Positions 52,380 through 61,886 are shown, counted from the stretch's first letter. The stretch is DNA of 64,000 nt from Mesorhizobium_L sp035547755 (GCA_035547755.1 DASZUG010000021.1:1-64000), one strand, 5' to 3'. Numbers and translations are program-made. The notes: a model not told the origin generated them from the sequence alone.

Positions 52380-53983
52380 GCGACGCGGCCCGGGCTGCGG
52401 GAGGTTGGGACGCCAGCCGTTCAGCGGCCGGCGGACGCAATCCCTGGATCATCGCGCTCACGGTCTCGATCGCGACCTTTATGCTGGTCCTCGACACGTC
52501 GATCGCGAATGTGGCGCTGCGCAACATCGCCGGCAGTCTCGCCGCCAGCCAGGACGAGAGCACCTGGATCATCACCACCTATCTGGTGGCGAACTCGGTC
52601 GTCATTCCCGTCAGCGCCTGGCTTTCCGATGTCATCGGCCGCAAACGTTATTACATGCTGTGCGTAGCGACCTTCACGCTTGCGTCGCTTCTGTGCGGGC
52701 TCGCGCCCAACCTGCAGATGCTGATCTTTTTCCGCATTCTGCAAGGGCTCGGCGGCGGCGGCATGGCCCCTTCCGAGCAATCCATCCTCGCCGACACTTT
52801 TCCTCCGCAACAGCGCTCGCAGGCTTTCGCGCTTTATGGCATCGCGGTCATCGTCGCGCCCACCGTCGGACCAACGCTCGGCGGCTGGCTGACCGATAAT
52901 TTCTCCTGGCACTGGATCTTTTTCATCAATGTCCCCTTCGGCATTATATCGGTGTTGCTGGTCCAATGGCTGGTCGTCGAACCGGAAGTGATTCAGCGCG
53001 AGCGCCGCGAGCGATTGCGGAACGGGCTGAAGGTCGATTGGGTCGGCTTCTTCCTGATCGCCCTTGCGCTCGGCTGCCTCGAGATCTTTCTCGACCGCGG
53101 TGAGCAGGATGACTGGTTCGCCTCGGGCCTTATTGTCACGGTCGCCATTATCTCCGTCTTGTCTTTCCTCGTTTTCGTGCCCTGGGAACTCCGTCAGCGC
53201 GATCCGATCGTCAATGTGCGCCTCCTCTTCACGCGCCAATTCGGCATGTGCTTTCTTGTCATGATGTCGGTCGGAGGCGTGCTTTTCGCGACCACACAGA
53301 TCCTTCCGCAACTGCAGCAATCGATCTTCAACTACACCGCGCTGCTATCCGGTCTATCGATGATGCCAGGCGGCATCTTCATGCTCATGATGATGCCGCT
53401 TGCCGGTGCTTCGGCAAGTCGCATCCAACCGCGCTATCTCATCATGGGAGGGATGGCGGTCGTGGCGCTCGCGCTCTGGCACATGACGGCGCTCGCCCCG
53501 AACGCGGATTTCGGATTTTTCGTCTGGGCGCGCGTGTTCCAGATGATCGGGCTGCCATTTCTCTTCGTTCCGATCTCCACCGCCGCCTATATCGGACTGA
53601 AACCCAGCGAAACCAACCAGGCTTCCTCGCTCATCAATGTCGCGCGCAACCTCGGCGGCAGCATCGGCGTCTCTCTCTCGAACATGATCCTGCTCAATGA
53701 GGCACAGGCGCATCAAACGATGCTCGTCGCCAACGCCATTCCGTCCTCCAGCGTCTACCAACATGCGGTGGCTGCCGCGACGCGGCATTTTCAGGCTGCC
53801 GGCATTCCCGCCATGGAAGCGAAGAAACAGGCGCTCGGCTGGATCGGCCAGACGATCGGCGAGCAGGCGACGCTGCTTGCCTATATCGACGTCTTCCAGT
53901 TCGTGGCAGTCGTCGCGCTTCTGATGATCCCCCTCGCTTTCCTGCTGCGCTCTGGACCAGCACCTAGGGGAGCAGGCCACTGA
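52376..53983 (+). CDS. emrB: DHA2 family MFS multidrug efflux transporter (EmrB/QacA)
   Basis: A 535-residue inner-membrane drug/proton antiporter with about 14 helices. Motif A-like LSDVIGRKRYYMLCV is near residue 83. Motif C-like GPTLGGWLTDNFSWHWIFFINVPFGI is near 165 and identifies the antiporter branch. The early VLDTSIANVALRNIAGSL motif is characteristic of the 14-helix DHA2 group. It works with EmrA, under presumed control of the upstream MarR protein. Substrates are probably hydrophobic toxins, but specificity cannot be read. Confidence 0.93.
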   Translation: MSDAARAAGGWDASRSAAGGRNPWIIALTVSIATFMLVLDTSIANVALRNIAGSLAASQDESTWIITTYLVANSVVIPVSAWLSDVIGRKRYYMLCVATFTLASLLCGLAPNLQMLIFFRILQGLGGGGMAPSEQSILADTFPPQQRSQAFALYGIAVIVAPTVGPTLGGWLTDNFSWHWIFFINVPFGIISVLLVQWLVVEPEVIQRERRERLRNGLKVDWVGFFLIALALGCLEIFLDRGEQDDWFASGLIVTVAIISVLSFLVFVPWELRQRDPIVNVRLLFTRQFGMCFLVMMSVGGVLFATTQILPQLQQSIFNYTALLSGLSMMPGGIFMLMMMPLAGASASRIQPRYLIMGGMAVVALALWHMTALAPNADFGFFVWARVFQMIGLPFLFVPISTAAYIGLKPSETNQASSLINVARNLGGSIGVSLSNMILLNEAQAHQTMLVANAIPSSSVYQHAVAAATRHFQAAGIPAMEAKKQALGWIGQTIGEQATLLAYIDVFQFVAVVALLMIPLAFLLRSGPAPRGAGH

Positions 53984-53995
53984 TCCTCCAGAAGC

Positions 53996-54460
53996 CTACC
54001 GGCCTCTCTTTTCGGAAAAACGACGGAACGCCTCCAGCGTGTCCTCGCTGACATGGTGCTCGATGCCTTCCGCGTCCCGCCGCGCCACCTCCGGGCTGAC
54101 GCCGAGATCGATGAGAAACCGCTCGACCACCTCATGCCTCAAGCGGCTCTGCTCCGCCAGCGCCCGTCCCTTTTCGGTCAGGAACACGCCTCGATAGGGA
54201 CGTCTCGAGACCAGCCCCTCGTCGATTAAGCGCCGAAGCATGCGGGCGACCGTCGGTTGCGCCACGCCCAGCCTGCATGCGATATCCACTTGGCGGGCTT
54301 CGCCACCGTCGCGGATCAGATCGTCGATCAACTCGACATAATCCTCGAACAGTTCCGCTTTTCGCGCCTCGCGAGCCTGGCGGAAGGCTTCGGCCTGCAC
54401 ATCGGCATCGACGAGAGAATCGGGCTGCGTCGGCAGACTGGGAGCGATCGGCGTCTTCAC
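53996..54460 (-). CDS. mntR: Manganese-responsive regulator MntR (DtxR family)
   Basis: A 154-residue metalloregulator. The N-terminal winged helix (FEDYVELIDDLIRDGGEARQVDIACRLGVAQPTVARMLRRLIDEGLVSRRPYRGVFLTEKG, residues about 38-98) is followed by the helical metal-binding and dimer domain (HEVVERFLIDLGVSPEVARRDAEGIEHHVSEDTLEAFRRF) with the expected His and Glu ligands. With manganese bound, it represses uptake genes. It is divergent from mntH, with a perfect palindrome between them. Confidence 0.93.
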   Translation of the reverse strand: MKTPIAPSLPTQPDSLVDADVQAEAFRQAREARKAELFEDYVELIDDLIRDGGEARQVDIACRLGVAQPTVARMLRRLIDEGLVSRRPYRGVFLTEKGRALAEQSRLRHEVVERFLIDLGVSPEVARRDAEGIEHHVSEDTLEAFRRFSEKRGR

Positions 54461-54587
54461 GTTCCTCCACCCGCGATCAAACTCATGTAAACCCCATTGC
54501 CTTTCTGCGACAGGATCCGAACAAAGGAAACCCCACCATCTTAATTTACGAACGCCTTGACAATTCGCGGAACGGTTCTAGCTTATT

Positions 54588-54601
54588 ATAGCATATGCTA
54601 T
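54588..54601. promoter_or_regulatory. MntR box in the mntR/mntH gap
   Basis: ATAGCATATGCTAT is a perfect 14-bp palindrome close to known MntR boxes (core ATAGC/GCTAT). It lies 44 bp before the mntH start and downstream of a TTGACA at 54557-54562, where a bound repressor would block the promoter. Confidence 0.78.
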
Positions 54602-54644
54602 ATTTATAACCACCTCCTAAGAGAAGCAGAAAGTCAGCCGGGCA

Positions 54645-55985
54645 ATGGATGCACGCAATGAAGCGGGATGGCGCTTCGACCGGAGCGAAAGAGCGAGTCT
54701 TGCGGAGGTCAACGCTACGGTTCCCGTGCCTGCCGCCGGAACGTGGTTTCGTCGTCTTCTCGCCTTTGCCGGTCCAGGCTACATGGTTTCGGTCGGCTAT
54801 ATGGATCCCGGCAATTGGGCGACCGATATCGCGGGCGGCTCCAAGTTCGGCTATTCGCTGCTTTGTGTGATCCTTCTCTCCAACATCATGGCGATTCTCC
54901 TTCAGGCCCTGGCAGCGCGTCTGGGGATCGTTACGGAGCGCGATCTCGCCCAGGCATGCCGGAGTGCTTATCCGAGACCGGTCAACCTGGCGCTCTGGCT
55001 CGCCTGCGAACTCGCCATCATCGCCTGCGACCTCGCCGAGGTGATCGGCACGGCGATTGCATTGCAGCTACTGTTCGGCATTCCGCTGGTGGCGGGCGCC
55101 CTCATTACGGCCCTCGACGCCTTCCTGGTCCTGCTTCTAATGAGCAAGGGTTTCCGCTTTCTCGAAGCTTTCGTCGCGGCGCTTTTAGTGGTCATCGCCG
55201 TCTGCTTCGCCATCCAGACCGTCGCCGCCCAACCCGACGTGAAGGCGCTCTTCGCCGGGTTCCTGCCCACGACTACCATCGCCAGGAATCCCGAAATGCT
55301 CTATATCGCCATCGGCATCATCGGCGCGACGGTGATGCCGCACAATCTCTATCTCCATTCGTCGATCGTGCAGACGCGCGCCTATGAGCGAAACGAACGC
55401 GGACGCCGCGAAGCCATCCGCTTCGCCACAGTCGATTCCACTGTCGCGCTGATGCTGGCGCTCTTCGTAAACGCCGCGATCCTGATCGTCGCTGCGGCGG
55501 CCTTTCACACTTCCGGCCACAATCAGGTGGAGGAAATCGGCGACGCCTTCCGCCTCCTGTCGCCGCTTCTCGGTCTCGGCATCGCCTCGACGCTCTTCGC
55601 GATCGCGCTCCTCGCGTCCGGCATCAATTCGACGGTGACGGCCACGCTTGCCGGTCAGATCGTCATGGAAGGCTTTTTGGATATTAAGCTGCCGCCATGG
55701 CTGCGCCGATTGATCACACGCGGCATCGCCATCGTGCCCGTCGTCATCGTAGCAGCGATCTACGGTGAAAGCGGCACCGCCAAGCTGCTTGTGCTGAGCC
55801 AGGTCATCTTGTCGATGCAATTGCCTTTCGCGGTCGTGCCGCTCATCTGGTTCGTTTCGGACAGAAGGAAAATGGGCGGTTTTGCCATTTCCTGGAAATT
55901 GGCTGCCACCGCGTGGGCGGTGGCCGTGATCATCCTTGGTTTGAACCTGAAGCTTCTTTTCGACACATTCGCCGGCGCTGCCTGA
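54645..55985 (+). CDS. mntH: Nramp family manganese transporter MntH
   Basis: A 446-residue proton-coupled Mn(II) importer of the inner membrane with about 11 helices. The metal-site motif DPGNWATDIAGGS is near residue 58 in TM1, and MPHNLYLHSSIVQTR near 230 in TM6 supplies the second signature. The length matches the family. It is divergent from mntR and follows the MntR box, so high manganese should shut it down. The start ATG at 54645 (MDARNEA) is chosen as the first in frame after the promoter region. Confidence 0.95.
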   Translation: MDARNEAGWRFDRSERASLAEVNATVPVPAAGTWFRRLLAFAGPGYMVSVGYMDPGNWATDIAGGSKFGYSLLCVILLSNIMAILLQALAARLGIVTERDLAQACRSAYPRPVNLALWLACELAIIACDLAEVIGTAIALQLLFGIPLVAGALITALDAFLVLLLMSKGFRFLEAFVAALLVVIAVCFAIQTVAAQPDVKALFAGFLPTTTIARNPEMLYIAIGIIGATVMPHNLYLHSSIVQTRAYERNERGRREAIRFATVDSTVALMLALFVNAAILIVAAAAFHTSGHNQVEEIGDAFRLLSPLLGLGIASTLFAIALLASGINSTVTATLAGQIVMEGFLDIKLPPWLRRLITRGIAIVPVVIVAAIYGESGTAKLLVLSQVILSMQLPFAVVPLIWFVSDRRKMGGFAISWKLAATAWAVAVIILGLNLKLLFDTFAGAA

Positions 55986-56003
55986 AACGTCGTCCGGATC
56001 GGG

Positions 56004-56240
56004 TCAGCGCCGCTCCGGTCGTCCCGGCCTGGTCGGCACCGTTACCGACACCGGATCGCTGGCGGGAAAGGAGTCCTCTAGCCCCTCTTCAAGTTCTTCT
56101 TCCTCATCAGAAACCTCGTCTTTTTCCGGCGTCCGCTCCGGACGATCTTCGGGATCGCCGGGCTTCCCCGCACCCGAGGCAAGCCACCATATCGTTATGT
56201 CGGCTGCTGATTCTTCGATTGTACCGATCATCGTCCGCAT
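56004..56240 (-). CDS. Small acidic protein with FPASDPVS motif, copy 1
   Basis: A 78-residue protein. The body is acidic (DEVSDEEEELEEGLEDS), followed by FPASDPVSVTVPTRP. The same C-terminal signature (L-x-x-G-L-E-x-x-F-P-A-S-D-P-V-S) occurs in the next gene, so the two are paralogues. I have seen this motif in short uncharacterised alphaproteobacterial proteins but know no function. No signal peptide; it appears soluble and mostly disordered. The start could also be ATG 56229-56231. Confidence 0.65.
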   Translation of the reverse strand: MRTMIGTIEESAADITIWWLASGAGKPGDPEDRPERTPEKDEVSDEEEELEEGLEDSFPASDPVSVTVPTRPGRPERR

Positions 56241-56292
56241 CCCTATAAACAGGAGAGTTTATCGGCAGGACCGCCGGAAGAACAAGCGCACA

Positions 56293-56490
56293 TCAGCGTT
56301 TCTTTTCCCTTGGCGCGCCGCTTGTCGTCGAACCTGTCGGTGAAACAGGATCGCTGGCAGGAAATGTGCCTTCCAATCCCTTGTCCAGTTCCTCGTCCTT
56401 GTCGTGCTGCCTGCGCTGCTCGCGCTCCAGCGACCGGGCGGCAGGAGACTTCTTGTCACTCTTGTTGGGGCGAGCGGTGGTTTTCGTCAT
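56293..56490 (-). CDS. Small protein with FPASDPVS motif, copy 2
   Basis: A 65-residue protein. The N-terminal half is basic (TKTTARPNKSDKKSPAARS), then EREQRRQHDKDEELDKGLEGT, then FPASDPVSPTGSTTSGAP and a basic end. ATG 56488-56490 is set by GGAGG 7 nt upstream. It lies 52 bp upstream of copy 1 on the same strand, so the pair is probably co-transcribed. The shared motif identifies them as paralogues. Function unknown. Confidence 0.68.
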   Translation of the reverse strand: MTKTTARPNKSDKKSPAARSLEREQRRQHDKDEELDKGLEGTFPASDPVSPTGSTTSGAPREKKR

Positions 56491-56544
56491 GCGGAATCCT
56501 CCTTGCATGCCGAATGCCCTAGCCGGACAAAGGTTCCGCCCCTG

Positions 56545-57129
56545 TCAGAACCCGCGCGCGGCCTCTAGGAGAAAAGCAAAGCAATAATCCGAGAAGGAGC
56601 GCCAGCATTCGACGCGGAACGCGCTCTCGTCGGTCCGCAGCAGGACGATTTCGATCTTGCCCAGGACGGTGCGCGAAGCTGCTCCCACGGGAAACGCTTC
56701 GAGCGAAAGGTCCTGCGGACAGCCGGCGCTAATGACGTCCTCCGCCGCCGATCCTGAAAACAGGATGGCGACGTTTCGATGTGAAACGTCGACCGCCGAA
56801 TGAAGACCCTTCGCTTTGGCGCAATCCGCCAGGGGATCGCCGCCGGCATCGTCGATCACCAGCCATTCGTCGGGGCCGAGCCATAAAGCCGCGCGACCGC
56901 CCTTGCCACCAAAATCACCGCCTTTGGCGAAACTCGCGCTTTTCGGCGTCATCGGCAGCGGCACTTTGAGGGCACGAGACAGGGAACCGACCGATTCCTC
57001 CGGAGCCCTGAGAGAAATGCGCTTTGCGGGTTTCGCCGGTTGGATCGAAACGGAACGCGTCGTCTGCCCACGCCCTTCGAGCTTCAGCGCCCGTGCCGCA
57101 GCGACCGCCTTGACCGCAGCATCAGCCAT
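56545..57129 (-). CDS. soxG: Sarcosine oxidase gamma subunit
   Basis: A 194-residue subunit of heterotetrameric sarcosine oxidase, last gene of the operon. The fold resembles a folate-binding aminomethyltransferase domain: LRAPEESVGSLSRALKVPLP, RAALWLGPDEWLVIDDAG near residue 90, then HSAVDVSHRNVAILFSGSAAEDVISAGCPQDLSLEAFPVGAASRTVLGKIEIVLLR. The order and length agree with SoxG. The chosen start (57127-57129) overlaps the soxA stop by 8 bp. It stabilises the complex and has no known catalysis of its own. Confidence 0.9.
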   Translation of the reverse strand: MADAAVKAVAAARALKLEGRGQTTRSVSIQPAKPAKRISLRAPEESVGSLSRALKVPLPMTPKSASFAKGGDFGGKGGRAALWLGPDEWLVIDDAGGDPLADCAKAKGLHSAVDVSHRNVAILFSGSAAEDVISAGCPQDLSLEAFPVGAASRTVLGKIEIVLLRTDESAFRVECWRSFSDYCFAFLLEAARGF

Positions 57130-60124
57130 TGAGGTGCTCCCCCTTTTCATCGAAGAACACGGTCCCCGTCACTTCCACCTCGATCGTCCTGTCGGGCATC
57201 GGCACGTAGAGCGTCTGGCCCATCTTCTTGCGGCCGTCCTTGACAAGCGCGAGCGCGATCGAACGGCCGCAATTCTCCGACCAATAGGATGAAGTGACAT
57301 GGCCGATCATGGTCATCGGGACCGCCTGCCGTGGATCGGCGACGATTTGCGCGCCTTCCTCCAGCACCGTCTTCGGGTCCTTGGTCTTCAGGCCGACGAG
57401 TTGCTTGCGCCCTTCCGCCACGAGGTCAGGCCGTTTCATGCCGCGGATACCGACGAAATCGGTCTTCTTCTTGCCGACCGCCCATGACAGGCCGGCATCG
57501 TCCGGCGTCACCGTGCCGTCCGTATCCTGCCCCACGATAATGTAGCCCTTTTCGGCGCGCAGCACGTGCATCGTCTCGGTGCCATACATGCAGGCGCCAT
57601 GTTTTTCACCCTCGGCGAAGATCGTCTCCAGGACCGCCGGCCCGTAATCCGACGATACATTGATTTCGAAGCCGCGCTCGCCAGAGAAGGACATACGGAA
57701 AAGCCGTGTCGGCACGCCGCAGATCTTGCCTTCCCTGACGGACATGTGCGGCATCGCCTCGTCGGAAATATCGATGTCCTCGACAAAGGGCGCGATGATG
57801 TCGCGGCTTTTCGGCCCCTGCACCGCTATGACCGCCCATTGCTCGCTGGTCGAGGTCAGCCAGACCTTCAGATGCGGGAACTCCGTTTGGAGGTAATCCT
57901 CCATATGGTTGAGCACGCGAGGCGCGCCGCCGGTCGTCGTCGTGACATGGAAGCGATCCTCGGTCAGACGCCCGACGACGCCGTCATCATAGATGAAGCC
58001 GTCTTCCCGCAGCATGACGCCATAGCGGCATCGGCCAGGCTCAAGCTTTTGCCAGGGATTGGTGTAGAGGAGTTCCATGAAGGTCGCGGCGTCCGGTCCG
58101 ACGACCTCGATCTTGCCGAGCGTCGTTCCATCGAAAATGCCGGCGGCTTTGCGTACCGTGACGCATTCGCGGTTGACCGCTTTATGCATGTCCTCACCCG
58201 AACGCGGAAAATACCAGGCGCGCTTCCACTGCCCGACATCCTCGAAAACGGCGCCCTTCGACACGGCGAAATCGTGCATCGGCGTCTTGCGCGTCGGCTC
58301 GAACAGTTCGCCGCGCGAATGGTTGACGATCGCGCCGAACGTCACCGGCGTATAGGGCGGGCGGAAGGTCGTCAGCCCGACCTCCGGCATCTCCTTGCCA
58401 AGCGCATCCGCGGCGATGGCGAGGCCGTGCAGGTTCGACGTCTTCCCCTGGTCTGTCGCCATGCCGTTGGTCGTGTAGCGCTTCACATGCTCGATCGAAT
58501 GCATGCCCTGCTTGACCGCAAGCCTGATGTCCTTCGCCGTCACATCGTTCTGGAAATCGACGAAAGCCTTGATCGTCTTGCCGGCATCGGCGCCGGGTGC
58601 CGCCCCCCTCATGCCGCGCGACCAGTTTTCTGCCGCATCCACTTTCGGCTTGGCTGCGATGGTCGATTTCGTTCCCGGCCGCACTGCCTTGGCGGCCTTT
58701 TCGCCAGCAGCGAAGGCCTCGGCCACCGTGGCGGAGAGCCCGTCCGTACCGTTGCAGGCGCCGACGGAGACGCAATCCTGCGCATAGGTTCCCGGCAGGA
58801 ACCGCTTCGTCGTCTCGTCGAAAGCGACCTTGCCGCGCGATTGCGAGAACAGATGCAGCGAAGGCGTCCAGCCCGCCGACATCAACAGCGCATCGACCGG
58901 GATGATCCGCTCCGGGCCGCCATTCTTCGCCTGCACGACCATGGATGAGATGCGGAGCTTTCCACCTGTGCGGATGACGGCGCGGCCGGCATGGATCTCG
59001 ATGCCGAGGCTGCGCGCCTCGTCCACGATCGGCCCGGTCGGATTGTCGCGCAGGTCGACGATCGCCGCTATACCGATGCCGGCCTTCTTCAGGTCGATCG
59101 CCGCGCCATAGGCGGAGTCATTTGCCGTGAAGACGCCGACATTGCGCCCCACCGCGACGCCGTAATGATTGAGATAGGTTCGCGCCGCCGACGCTAGCAT
59201 GATTCCCGGCCGGTCATTGTCGGCAAACACCATATGCCGCTCGATTGCGCCCGTCGCGATGACGACGCGCTTCGCCCTCACCTGCCAAAGTCGTTCGCGC
59301 GGCATCTCAGGGTCGGGTGCGGAGAGATGCTCGCTGATGCGTTCGACCAGAGCGACGAAATTCTGCGCGTAATAGCCGAAGGCGGTCGTGCGGGTAAGGA
59401 GCCGGACATTCGGCATCGCCGCGAGTTTCGCCGCCACTGCCTGCGCCCAATCCCAGCCCGGCGCACCGTTGATCGTCGCGCCGCTCTCGAAGCGCAGCGC
59501 GCCGCCCGTCGTCGCCTGCTCGTCGCAAAGGATAACGCGGGCGCCGCTTTCGGCCGCGGCAAGCGCCGCCGCAAGACCAGCAGCGCCGCCGCCCGCGACC
59601 AGCACGTCGCAATGGGCGAAGCGCGCCGCGTAATGATCGGGATCGGGCTTCTCCGGCGCAACGCCAAGCCCGGCCGCCTCGCGGATTCTCGGCTCGTAAA
59701 GACTCTTCCATGCCGCTTTCGGCCACATAAAGGTCTTGTAGTAGAAACCAGCGGAAAACAAAGACGAGGCGAGGCTGTTGGCCGCGCCCACGTCGAACGA
59801 AAGCGACGGCCAGCGGTTTTGCGAAACGGCCGTCAACCCCTCATAGATTTCCTGCACGGTGGCGCGCACGTTCGGCGTCTGGCGCGCAGTGTCGCGATGA
59901 ATGCCGACGAGCGCGTTCGGCTCCTCGGCCCCCGCCGACAGGATGCCGCGCGGGCGGTGATACTTGAACGAGCGGCCGACAAGATGGACGCCATTGGCGA
60001 GTAGCGCCGAGGCGAGCGTATCGCCTTCAACGCCACTATAGGATTTGTCGTCGAAGGAGAAGCGCGCCGGCTTCGCGCCACCGAGGCGGCCAGAGCCCGC
60101 AATGCGGAAGGGCTGTGATGTCAT
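57122..60124 (-). CDS. soxA: Sarcosine oxidase alpha subunit
   Basis: A 1000-residue subunit. An N-terminal ferredoxin-like region (RFSFDDKSYSGVEGDTLASALLANGVHLVGRSFKYHRPRG) is followed by a Rossmann domain with VLVAGGGAAGLAAALAAAESGARVILCDE near residue 165 that binds NAD. The CVSVGACNGTDGLSATVAEAF stretch lies near 460, and the C-terminal third is a GcvT-like domain that passes the methylene group to tetrahydrofolate. The complex oxidises sarcosine to glycine, 5,10-methylene-THF and peroxide. The start at 60122-60124 (MTSQPF) overlaps soxD. The longer open frame is antisense-like. Confidence 0.94.
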   Translation of the reverse strand: MTSQPFRIAGSGRLGGAKPARFSFDDKSYSGVEGDTLASALLANGVHLVGRSFKYHRPRGILSAGAEEPNALVGIHRDTARQTPNVRATVQEIYEGLTAVSQNRWPSLSFDVGAANSLASSLFSAGFYYKTFMWPKAAWKSLYEPRIREAAGLGVAPEKPDPDHYAARFAHCDVLVAGGGAAGLAAALAAAESGARVILCDEQATTGGALRFESGATINGAPGWDWAQAVAAKLAAMPNVRLLTRTTAFGYYAQNFVALVERISEHLSAPDPEMPRERLWQVRAKRVVIATGAIERHMVFADNDRPGIMLASAARTYLNHYGVAVGRNVGVFTANDSAYGAAIDLKKAGIGIAAIVDLRDNPTGPIVDEARSLGIEIHAGRAVIRTGGKLRISSMVVQAKNGGPERIIPVDALLMSAGWTPSLHLFSQSRGKVAFDETTKRFLPGTYAQDCVSVGACNGTDGLSATVAEAFAAGEKAAKAVRPGTKSTIAAKPKVDAAENWSRGMRGAAPGADAGKTIKAFVDFQNDVTAKDIRLAVKQGMHSIEHVKRYTTNGMATDQGKTSNLHGLAIAADALGKEMPEVGLTTFRPPYTPVTFGAIVNHSRGELFEPTRKTPMHDFAVSKGAVFEDVGQWKRAWYFPRSGEDMHKAVNRECVTVRKAAGIFDGTTLGKIEVVGPDAATFMELLYTNPWQKLEPGRCRYGVMLREDGFIYDDGVVGRLTEDRFHVTTTTGGAPRVLNHMEDYLQTEFPHLKVWLTSTSEQWAVIAVQGPKSRDIIAPFVEDIDISDEAMPHMSVREGKICGVPTRLFRMSFSGERGFEINVSSDYGPAVLETIFAEGEKHGACMYGTETMHVLRAEKGYIIVGQDTDGTVTPDDAGLSWAVGKKKTDFVGIRGMKRPDLVAEGRKQLVGLKTKDPKTVLEEGAQIVADPRQAVPMTMIGHVTSSYWSENCGRSIALALVKDGRKKMGQTLYVPMPDRTIEVEVTGTVFFDEKGEHLNG

Positions 60125-60420
60125 GCTTTCTGCGCCTCCGGCAACTTCTTCGGTTTCGGTTCGCCGGCCTTGTAGGTCGTCAGGAACTTGTCGCTCACCG
60201 TGTCTCGCACGGCGTTGAAGAAGCGCGCGCAGCCATGAATATGCCGCCAGCGCTCGTAGACGACGCCTTTCGGATTGGAGCGGATGAAGAAGTAGCCCTC
60301 GAAATCGTCGTCGCTTATCTCGCTCATGACCGAGGACCGCACGAGATGGGCTTCCCCGGCATGACGAAATTCGAGTTCCGGCCGGTCTTCCTCGCAATAG
60401 GGGCAGTGGATCAGAAGCAT
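60121..60420 (-). CDS. soxD: Sarcosine oxidase delta subunit
   Basis: A 99-residue zinc-binding subunit. The zinc ligands are visible as HCPYCEEDRPELEF near residue 5 and HIHGCARFFNAVRDTVSD near 60. The sequence GYFFIRSNPKGVVYERWRH is characteristic of SoxD. It lies 15 bp after soxB and overlaps soxA by 4 bp, keeping the usual order B-D-A-G. The length is normal. Confidence 0.95.
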   Translation of the reverse strand: MLLIHCPYCEEDRPELEFRHAGEAHLVRSSVMSEISDDDFEGYFFIRSNPKGVVYERWRHIHGCARFFNAVRDTVSDKFLTTYKAGEPKPKKLPEAQKA

Positions 60421-60435
60421 GGGTTTTTCCTGCGG

Positions 60436-61689
60436 TCAGTGCGCCACGGCAGCGGCGGCCGCCTCGTCGATCAGCCGCCCCGTCTTGAAACGCTCCAGCG
60501 TGAAGGGGGCGTTGATCGGGTGCGGATTGTCGTTGGCGATGGTGTGGGCGAAGACATGACCCGAGCCCGGTGTCGCCTTGAAACCGCCCGTGCCCCAGCC
60601 GCAATTGACGTAGAGGCCGGGCACAGGTGTCTTGGCGAGGATCGGGGAACGATCGGGCGTCACGTCGACAATGCCGCCCCAGGAACGCAGCATCTTCATG
60701 CGCGTGAACATCGGGAACATCTCACAGATGGCGTCGAGCGTGTGGTTGATGATGTGGAGCCCGCCCGTCTGCGAATAGGACGTGTACTGGTCGGTGCCGG
60801 CGCCGATGACCAACTCGCCCTTGTCGGATTGCGAGATATAGGCGTGTACCGTGTTCGACATAACGACGCAGGGAAAGCAGGGCTTGACCGGTTCCGACAC
60901 CAGCGCCTGAAGCGGATAGGATTCCAGCGGCATCCTGACATCGGCCATCGCCATCAGCACCGAGGAATGGCCGGCGGCCACCACCCCGATCTTTTTCGCG
61001 CCGATAAACCCCTTCGTCGTCTCGACGCCCGTCACATGACCGTTCGAGGAACGCCTTATCGCCGTCACCTCGCAATTCTGGATGATGTGAACGCCGCGCG
61101 CGCTGGCCCCCCGCGCATAGCCCCAGGCGACCGCATCGTGCCGCGCCGTGCCGCCGCGCCGCTGCAGGGCCGCGCCCATCACCGGATAGCGCGCGTCCTT
61201 GGAAATGTTGAGCGGTGGACAATAGGCCTTCGCCTCTTCCGGCGTCAGCCATTCATTGTCGACGCCGTTCAGCCGGTTGGCATGGATATGCCGCTTGAAC
61301 ACCTGCACGTCGTGGACATTGTGCGCCAGCATCATGACGCCGCGCGGCGAATACATGACATTATAATTCAGGTCCTGCGACAGCCCATCCCAGAGCTTCA
61401 CCGCGTGATCATAGATGCCGGCCGATTCGTCATAGAGGTAATTGGAGCGGATAATGGTCGTGTTCCGGCCGGTATTGCCACCGCCAAGCCAGCCCTTCTC
61501 CAGCACTGCGACGTCGGTGATGCCGTGCTCCTTGGCGAGATAATAAGCGGTCGCGAGACCGTGCCCGCCGGCGCCGACGATGATGACCTCATATTCCCTG
61601 CGAGGTTCCGGGAAAGTCCATTGCGCTTCCCAGCCTCTATTCCCTTTCAGCGCCTCGCGGGCGAGCGCGAAGACCGAATATTTCTGCAT
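60436..61689 (-). CDS. soxB: Sarcosine oxidase beta subunit
   Basis: A 417-residue catalytic flavoprotein. It has FAD motif YEVIIVGAGGHGLATAYYLAKEHG near residue 32, the GGGNTGRNTTIIRSNYLYDESAGIYDHA stretch with the expected covalent-flavin region, and AGHSSVLMAMADVRMPLESYPLQALVSEPVKP in the middle. The WGGIVDVTPDRSPILAKTPVPGLYVNCGWGTGGFKATPGSG end closes the fold. The start (61687-61689, MQKYSVFALAREAL) is the standard SoxB N-terminus; the frame is open to 61722. It is the first gene of soxBDAG. No folate-cycle genes flank the operon here. Confidence 0.94.
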   Translation of the reverse strand: MQKYSVFALAREALKGNRGWEAQWTFPEPRREYEVIIVGAGGHGLATAYYLAKEHGITDVAVLEKGWLGGGNTGRNTTIIRSNYLYDESAGIYDHAVKLWDGLSQDLNYNVMYSPRGVMMLAHNVHDVQVFKRHIHANRLNGVDNEWLTPEEAKAYCPPLNISKDARYPVMGAALQRRGGTARHDAVAWGYARGASARGVHIIQNCEVTAIRRSSNGHVTGVETTKGFIGAKKIGVVAAGHSSVLMAMADVRMPLESYPLQALVSEPVKPCFPCVVMSNTVHAYISQSDKGELVIGAGTDQYTSYSQTGGLHIINHTLDAICEMFPMFTRMKMLRSWGGIVDVTPDRSPILAKTPVPGLYVNCGWGTGGFKATPGSGHVFAHTIANDNPHPINAPFTLERFKTGRLIDEAAAAAVAH

Positions 61690-61886
61690 GGCCGTCCTCA
61701 ACCGCTTCTCGATAGTCGGCACATGCAGCTCTCTCCATGCCCGGAGATAGCCGACCGTCCGACACTACGATTTAGAGCATCACTAGCGAAATCGGAAGCA
61801 GGCGCTGCACTGTTTGCGACGGCGGCTGCCGCTGACGAATCCGCACCGAAGTCTATGGACAGTTCACCCCGATTCTGATAACAGCC

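Noticed and set aside
60115..61878. 587-codon plus-strand frame opposite soxD/soxB
   Set aside because: It opposes two well-conserved subunit genes and has no recognisable domain.
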